Assembly (NCBI GenBank): GCA_050516505.1
Contig: CP191519.1
Span: 1-64,000 of the forward strand
Direction: 5' to 3'
Length of the DNA: 64,000 nt
Origin: Scandinavium ludwigii_A
Lineage (GTDB): Bacteria; Pseudomonadota; Gammaproteobacteria; Enterobacterales; Enterobacteriaceae
Positions 60,677 to 64,000 of this stretch are shown here, piece by piece; the first letter of the stretch is position 1; each line of letters begins with the position of its first letter. The position numbers and the translations under genes are program-made. The notes beneath the pieces were generated by a model, which saw only the letters and a program-made list of their open reading frames with translations, was not told where the DNA came from and made no database searches.

Positions 60677-61165
60677 TTAATTTACATTACAGCGTGCACT
60701 CAGTCCGAACAGGGCAAGATCGCTCAGAGCTTTGGTTGGTGCAGCGCATGCTTGCGCAATTATATGCACCTTCATGCCCTGAGCTTGCGGGGAAAGCGCA
60801 GTATGTGTGACACAGTGCTGCGTCATCATGCCGGTAAGATAGATATCAGTGATGCCGTTCTCTCGTAGCAACTGCTCAAGGCTGGTTTCGAAGAAGCTGT
60901 CTGCCTCTTTCTTGATAATCAGTGGTGCATCTCCCAGCGCAGCAACAACATCCGGATGAATGTTCGCGCCTTCACTGTCAGGTTTGAAGAAAGGAGCGTC
61001 GGCAGTTGCAATATGCTGGATGCCGACGATAAGCCAACCTTCTTTGCGCGCTTTTTCCATCGCAGTAATTGCGGCTTTACAGGCTAATTCAGACTCCTCA
61101 AGCGGAAAGGCTCCGCCGGGGAAATAATCATTCTGAATATCAATAACGATCAGAGCATTTTTCAT
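60677..61165 (-). CDS. Isochorismatase-like cysteine hydrolase
   Basis: The 162-residue protein has the Asp of LIVIDIQNDYFPGG, Lys of PLIIKKEADSFF and Cys of MMTQHCVTHTA, the Asp-Lys-Cys triad of the family. The substrate is unknown. I chose the ATG at 61165 since it matches the family start; AAGGAC precedes. It is 45 bp downstream of the MFS gene. Confidence 0.9.
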   Translation of the reverse strand: MKNALIVIDIQNDYFPGGAFPLEESELACKAAITAMEKARKEGWLIVGIQHIATADAPFFKPDSEGANIHPDVVAALGDAPLIIKKEADSFFETSLEQLLRENGITDIYLTGMMTQHCVTHTALSPQAQGMKVHIIAQACAAPTKALSDLALFGLSARCNVN

Positions 61166-61210
61166 GTTAAGTCCTTGGGGTTTATTGGTTGGAAGGTTCA
61201 CAGAGTCAAT

Positions 61211-62419
61211 TTACTGCAAGGGTAAAGTGACCTCATCCTCAGAGTTATCTTGACGTTTTTTACGCATAGCGAGCCACAGTAGCGGCACTATAATAAACAG
61301 GACCCAGGGTACTAAAAGGAGGTGCATGGTTTTCCAGCCATAAGCATTAAGCAGTGGACCTGCACCCAGTGAACAAAGCAGGCTGAAGATGAAGACGCTC
61401 ATGTCATTGGTTGCCTGCGCAACCCCCTTTTCACCTGTAGTGTATGTTGTTGCCAATAAACTGGTTCCGCCGATATAGAGAAAGTTCCAACCTATTCCCA
61501 TCAATATTAATGCAACAGCAAACATTCCCCACGTGATGCCTGAAAACGCCAGTGCAATGTAAGCAAGCATGAGAAGAATGCCCGCCAGCATAATTTTAAT
61601 GACGCCAAATCGGTCGATCAGTTTTCCAGTGAAGAATGAAGGTATAAACCGACCCAGTATGTGGAGCTGAATCACGGCAGCAATTTGAGGCAGGTCAAAA
61701 CCGTAGTGCTTCATAGCGATAGGTGTCGCGGTCAGACCCAGTACCATAATTCCAAATCCTGACGCGCCGGAAAAAAGGGCGACAAGGTATGAGGGCTGAA
61801 AAACGACTTTTTTCCATGATCTCGTGATAACGTGTTCGGAAGATTCTCTTGACTGAACCGGTATCTGTAAGCGTGATAATAGCAACAGACCCACCGAAGC
61901 CATTATTCCCATAAAGAGGAATGAACCCGCATAGGAAACACTAAAAAATGCGCTTCCGAAGCTGGCCAGAAATGGCCCAAGCAGAGCGGCAACGACACCT
62001 CCTGCCAATACCAGCGAAATAGCTTTAGTCCGGAATGACGGGAGAACGACTTCACCTGCGGCAAAGCGATAAAATTGAGCGAACGCCTGATAAATTCCCA
62101 GAAAGAACATGCCACTACAAAGCAGAATGAAGGAATGTTGGAACATTGCCGCCATGGAAATAATAGCCGACATAATTCCGCTCAGCGCACCGGTTATAAA
62201 GCCTGTTTTTCTGCCTATCCGGCTCATCCATAACGACGCAGGAAACATCACTAACACAGTGCCAAGACTCGCCATTGCGAGCGGTACGGTGCTTAGCGCG
62301 GGACTGGGGGTAAGAAGTGCACCAGCAAGCCCACCGATAGTCATTATCAGTACCGATATTGATTGAAAGATGGCCTGAGAACCTGCAAGTATCAGGACCT
62401 GTCGATGCATATTCCTCAT
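61211..62419 (-). CDS. MFS transporter
   Basis: The 402-residue protein has twelve hydrophobic segments with a middle loop (PVQSRESSEHVITRSWKK) and the MFS motif MSRIGRKTGF between helices 2 and 3. The sequence resembles drug or organic-acid exporters. It heads the minus-strand unit MFS-hydrolase, and possibly the MBL gene and regulator after a 272-bp gap with a weak hairpin. Confidence 0.9.
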   Translation of the reverse strand: MRNMHRQVLILAGSQAIFQSISVLIMTIGGLAGALLTPSPALSTVPLAMASLGTVLVMFPASLWMSRIGRKTGFITGALSGIMSAIISMAAMFQHSFILLCSGMFFLGIYQAFAQFYRFAAGEVVLPSFRTKAISLVLAGGVVAALLGPFLASFGSAFFSVSYAGSFLFMGIMASVGLLLLSRLQIPVQSRESSEHVITRSWKKVVFQPSYLVALFSGASGFGIMVLGLTATPIAMKHYGFDLPQIAAVIQLHILGRFIPSFFTGKLIDRFGVIKIMLAGILLMLAYIALAFSGITWGMFAVALILMGIGWNFLYIGGTSLLATTYTTGEKGVAQATNDMSVFIFSLLCSLGAGPLLNAYGWKTMHLLLVPWVLFIIVPLLWLAMRKKRQDNSEDEVTLPLQ

Positions 62420-63040
62420 TTTTTTGAAGCTCCGAAAGACACGAAAATAAGCATAAATGCAATGCCAGACTCAGTGACTATTACTGACTGAGTTAAGGTT
62501 GCTTCACTCAGAAACATGCTGGGCCAGGATGGCGATCAGGTTTGAACAAGGCGATTTTTCATGAGAAAGATGAGCCAATGGCCTGCTGACGTTGCCATTA
62601 TAGGGAGAGTGATGAGTAGTCAGTGAGTGGGCTGCACGCCAGGAATCAATGAAATTGGGCCAATATGTCATGCGGTCGAGTTAAAGACCTAATCAGCCAA
62701 TGCCATCCTGGAAATCTTTTAACGTTCATTTTCTTTTTTATCTGTATGTCCGCTTTTGGCACTTAGCTGCCATTCCCTCTGAAAACTTCTTTGGCCCCTT
62801 CGGATCTCTGGCTAGCCGGGGCGTCAGCCTTACTGCGCTAACCGCCAGGCCTGATCGCAACACTAGGGAACAGACTCTAAAACAACAGCGTCAGCCAGTC
62901 TTATTACCCAAATTAATTCTTATCTACTTTCATAAAATTGGCAGTGAACTATTTTAAATAGTTGGCAAATATCCCAAGCACGTTTATAACTCCTCTCTTT
63001 TATGAGTTAAATTATCTAGTTAAAAGAAGTAATGATAGTG
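62420..63040. other. Intergenic region
   Basis: I see no gene I can support. The largest open frame (62700-62957) has no ribosome-binding site and no known domain. A promoter for the MFS gene is expected in the right-to-left direction near 62430-62520. Confidence 0.4.
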
Positions 63041-64000
63041 TCATTCCTCATTGACTGAATCTGCCGTTTGTTCTTCTTTTTTACATTTCGGACAGTATTG
63101 AATTAACCTTTCCTTAAATTGATAATAATAAGGTATGAGAATGTTCATTCCACTACTTTTTATTGCGTCATACGCAAGGACTTTAATGAGTGCTTCATTG
63201 CCATCAACGATCATTTTTTTATCTGCAACCAGGATGTCGCTAAGAGGTAAGTCTTCTGGGTTGTAAATTATTACACTGCCAGGTTGTCGCTTGTATGCTT
63301 CATCGTTATCACCCGCATTTCCGTAAGCTATGTCTGTGGCTTTTACCCAGTTAATCGGTTCCGCCTTTTCGCACCAACTGATTAATTTTTCGAGTTTTTC
63401 TGGAGTGAAGGTCCTTGCATAATCTCCATGAGTTTCACAGTGATTAAATTCCACAAAATGACCGAGTGAATATTCATAAGAATAATCACCAGCAGTTAGT
63501 GGAAGCCTGTAATACTGGCTGGGAAATGCCTTTTGTGATTTCGTACTATCGAGTAAGCTAAAAACAATATCATAAAGTTTATATAAGCAACATCCTTGAC
63601 GATCTGGGTTTCCGTACACAATTATATTCTCAAAATTCTTCATGTCAGAATTGTACGCGCTTGCACAACGTTCATCACCGTATAAGAAAAACCCTTTCGA
63701 AAGGATGAATATTGCATTAGGAAGTAAGTTTTTATCATGACTTGCAGCATGTTTTCTCAGCTCTGATACTATATCGGCCCAGTCCATATCAGTGTCATAG
63801 GAAAATATAATTCCAAATCCATTATTTTGAATTTCCCTCCCTGACTTAATAATGAAGTTTTCCTCAACCCCATTCCTTTTTAATCTTTTGAATGAGGCTA
63901 TGTTTTTAAATGCGCTTTCCAGTTCTTTTTTTGTGAGTTTTGATTTAACCTGAATGGCCCCGTAGCAATACTCCACAGGTAAAACTTCGTAGATGTCCTG
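63041..64000 (-). CDS. DUF6602-like protein, 5' end beyond the window
   Basis: The frame is open to base 64000 and gives 319 residues of the C-terminal part. It starts in the window with EVLPVEYCYGAIQVKSKL, a beta-strand pattern with Glu and a GAIQVKSKL block that resembles the PD-(D/E)xK-like core of DUF6602. Other blocks include NIIVYGNPDRQGCC and a Cys pair CPKCKK near the end. DUF6602 proteins occur in defence and mobile regions, and their activity is not established. Confidence 0.7.
   Translation of the reverse strand, partial: QDIYEVLPVEYCYGAIQVKSKLTKKELESAFKNIASFKRLKRNGVEENFIIKSGREIQNNGFGIIFSYDTDMDWADIVSELRKHAASHDKNLLPNAIFILSKGFFLYGDERCASAYNSDMKNFENIIVYGNPDRQGCCLYKLYDIVFSLLDSTKSQKAFPSQYYRLPLTAGDYSYEYSLGHFVEFNHCETHGDYARTFTPEKLEKLISWCEKAEPINWVKATDIAYGNAGDNDEAYKRQPGSVIIYNPEDLPLSDILVADKKMIVDGNEALIKVLAYDAIKSSGMNILIPYYYQFKERLIQYCPKCKKEEQTADSVNEE

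Noticed and set aside
62700..62957. 85-residue open frame on the plus strand
   Set aside because: No ribosome-binding site and no familiar domain. It looks like chance in an intergenic stretch.

Overview
This window looks like part of a large conjugative plasmid from the Enterobacteriaceae (Klebsiella/Enterobacter/Citrobacter type). The evidence is an F-type RepE replicon with iterons, a second RepA replicon of the IncI/IncL/M type, IncP-like relaxosome and Trb mating genes, an R64-like thin-pilus operon, and plasmid umuDC. Both ends of the window cut through genes, so it is an internal slice.

Layout. 0-2.7 kb: the 3' end of a resD-like resolvase, a two-gene AbiE-like toxin/antitoxin candidate, and a second, diverged copy of the same resD 3' end. 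2.7-6.3 kb: a small membrane protein gene, a type Ib parAB locus with 8-bp centromere-like repeats on both sides, and an F-like replicon (incC-type iterons, repE, repE operator, ori2-type iterons, AT-rich stretch, DnaA boxes). 6.4-12.7 kb: an AT-rich accessory region with an IprA/YaiV-like regulator, a broken antitoxin tail, and a run of small modules (a DUF2971 gene plus partner, a HEPN-like protein, a membrane protein with a QAGRDI motif, and small membrane proteins). Copies of one dispersed GGAC...GTCC repeat separate these modules. 12.7-14.4 kb: umuDC behind a LexA box.

14.7-21.3 kb: the DNA-processing region. trbB, traM, traL and traK lie on one side of a candidate oriT. traJ and the MOBP relaxase traI lie on the other, as in RP4. 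An ArdC-like antirestriction protein follows. 21.3-36.4 kb: a minus-strand mating-pair and coupling region (lytic transglycosylase, topoisomerase III, TraF peptidase, TraG coupling protein, OmpA-like protein, then trbI-H-G-F-L-K-J-E-D-C). The order C-D-E-J-K-L-F-G-H-I is that of Ti-plasmid trb operons, not RP4. 36.5-46.8 kb: pilL to pilV, the type IVB thin pilus of IncI plasmids, here without a visible shufflon. 47.3-48.4 kb: a ribbon-helix-helix protein and a PAS-LuxR regulator with a lux-box-like dyad in front, which are candidate controllers of transfer.

48.7-50.2 kb: the second replicon, with an antisense-RNA stem-loop, a leader peptide, repA, and the downstream origin. 50.8-53 kb: hicAB and two unrecognised genes. 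53-62.4 kb: a chromosome-like metabolic block of aldo/keto reductases, an SDR, a monooxygenase and a carboxymuconolactone decarboxylase with a divergent LysR gene, then a GlxA-type regulator, a metallo-hydrolase, an isochorismatase-like hydrolase and an MFS transporter. A diverged repeat flanks the first half of this block. 63-64 kb: a DUF6602-like gene that runs off the window.

How it works together: two replicons, partition and toxin-antitoxin loci maintain the plasmid. A relaxosome, coupling protein, Trb channel and thin pilus move it. ArdC and the small-module region probably handle restriction and phage, and umuDC responds to DNA damage. The metabolic block is cargo. All functions come from reading sequence motifs; no database search was run.
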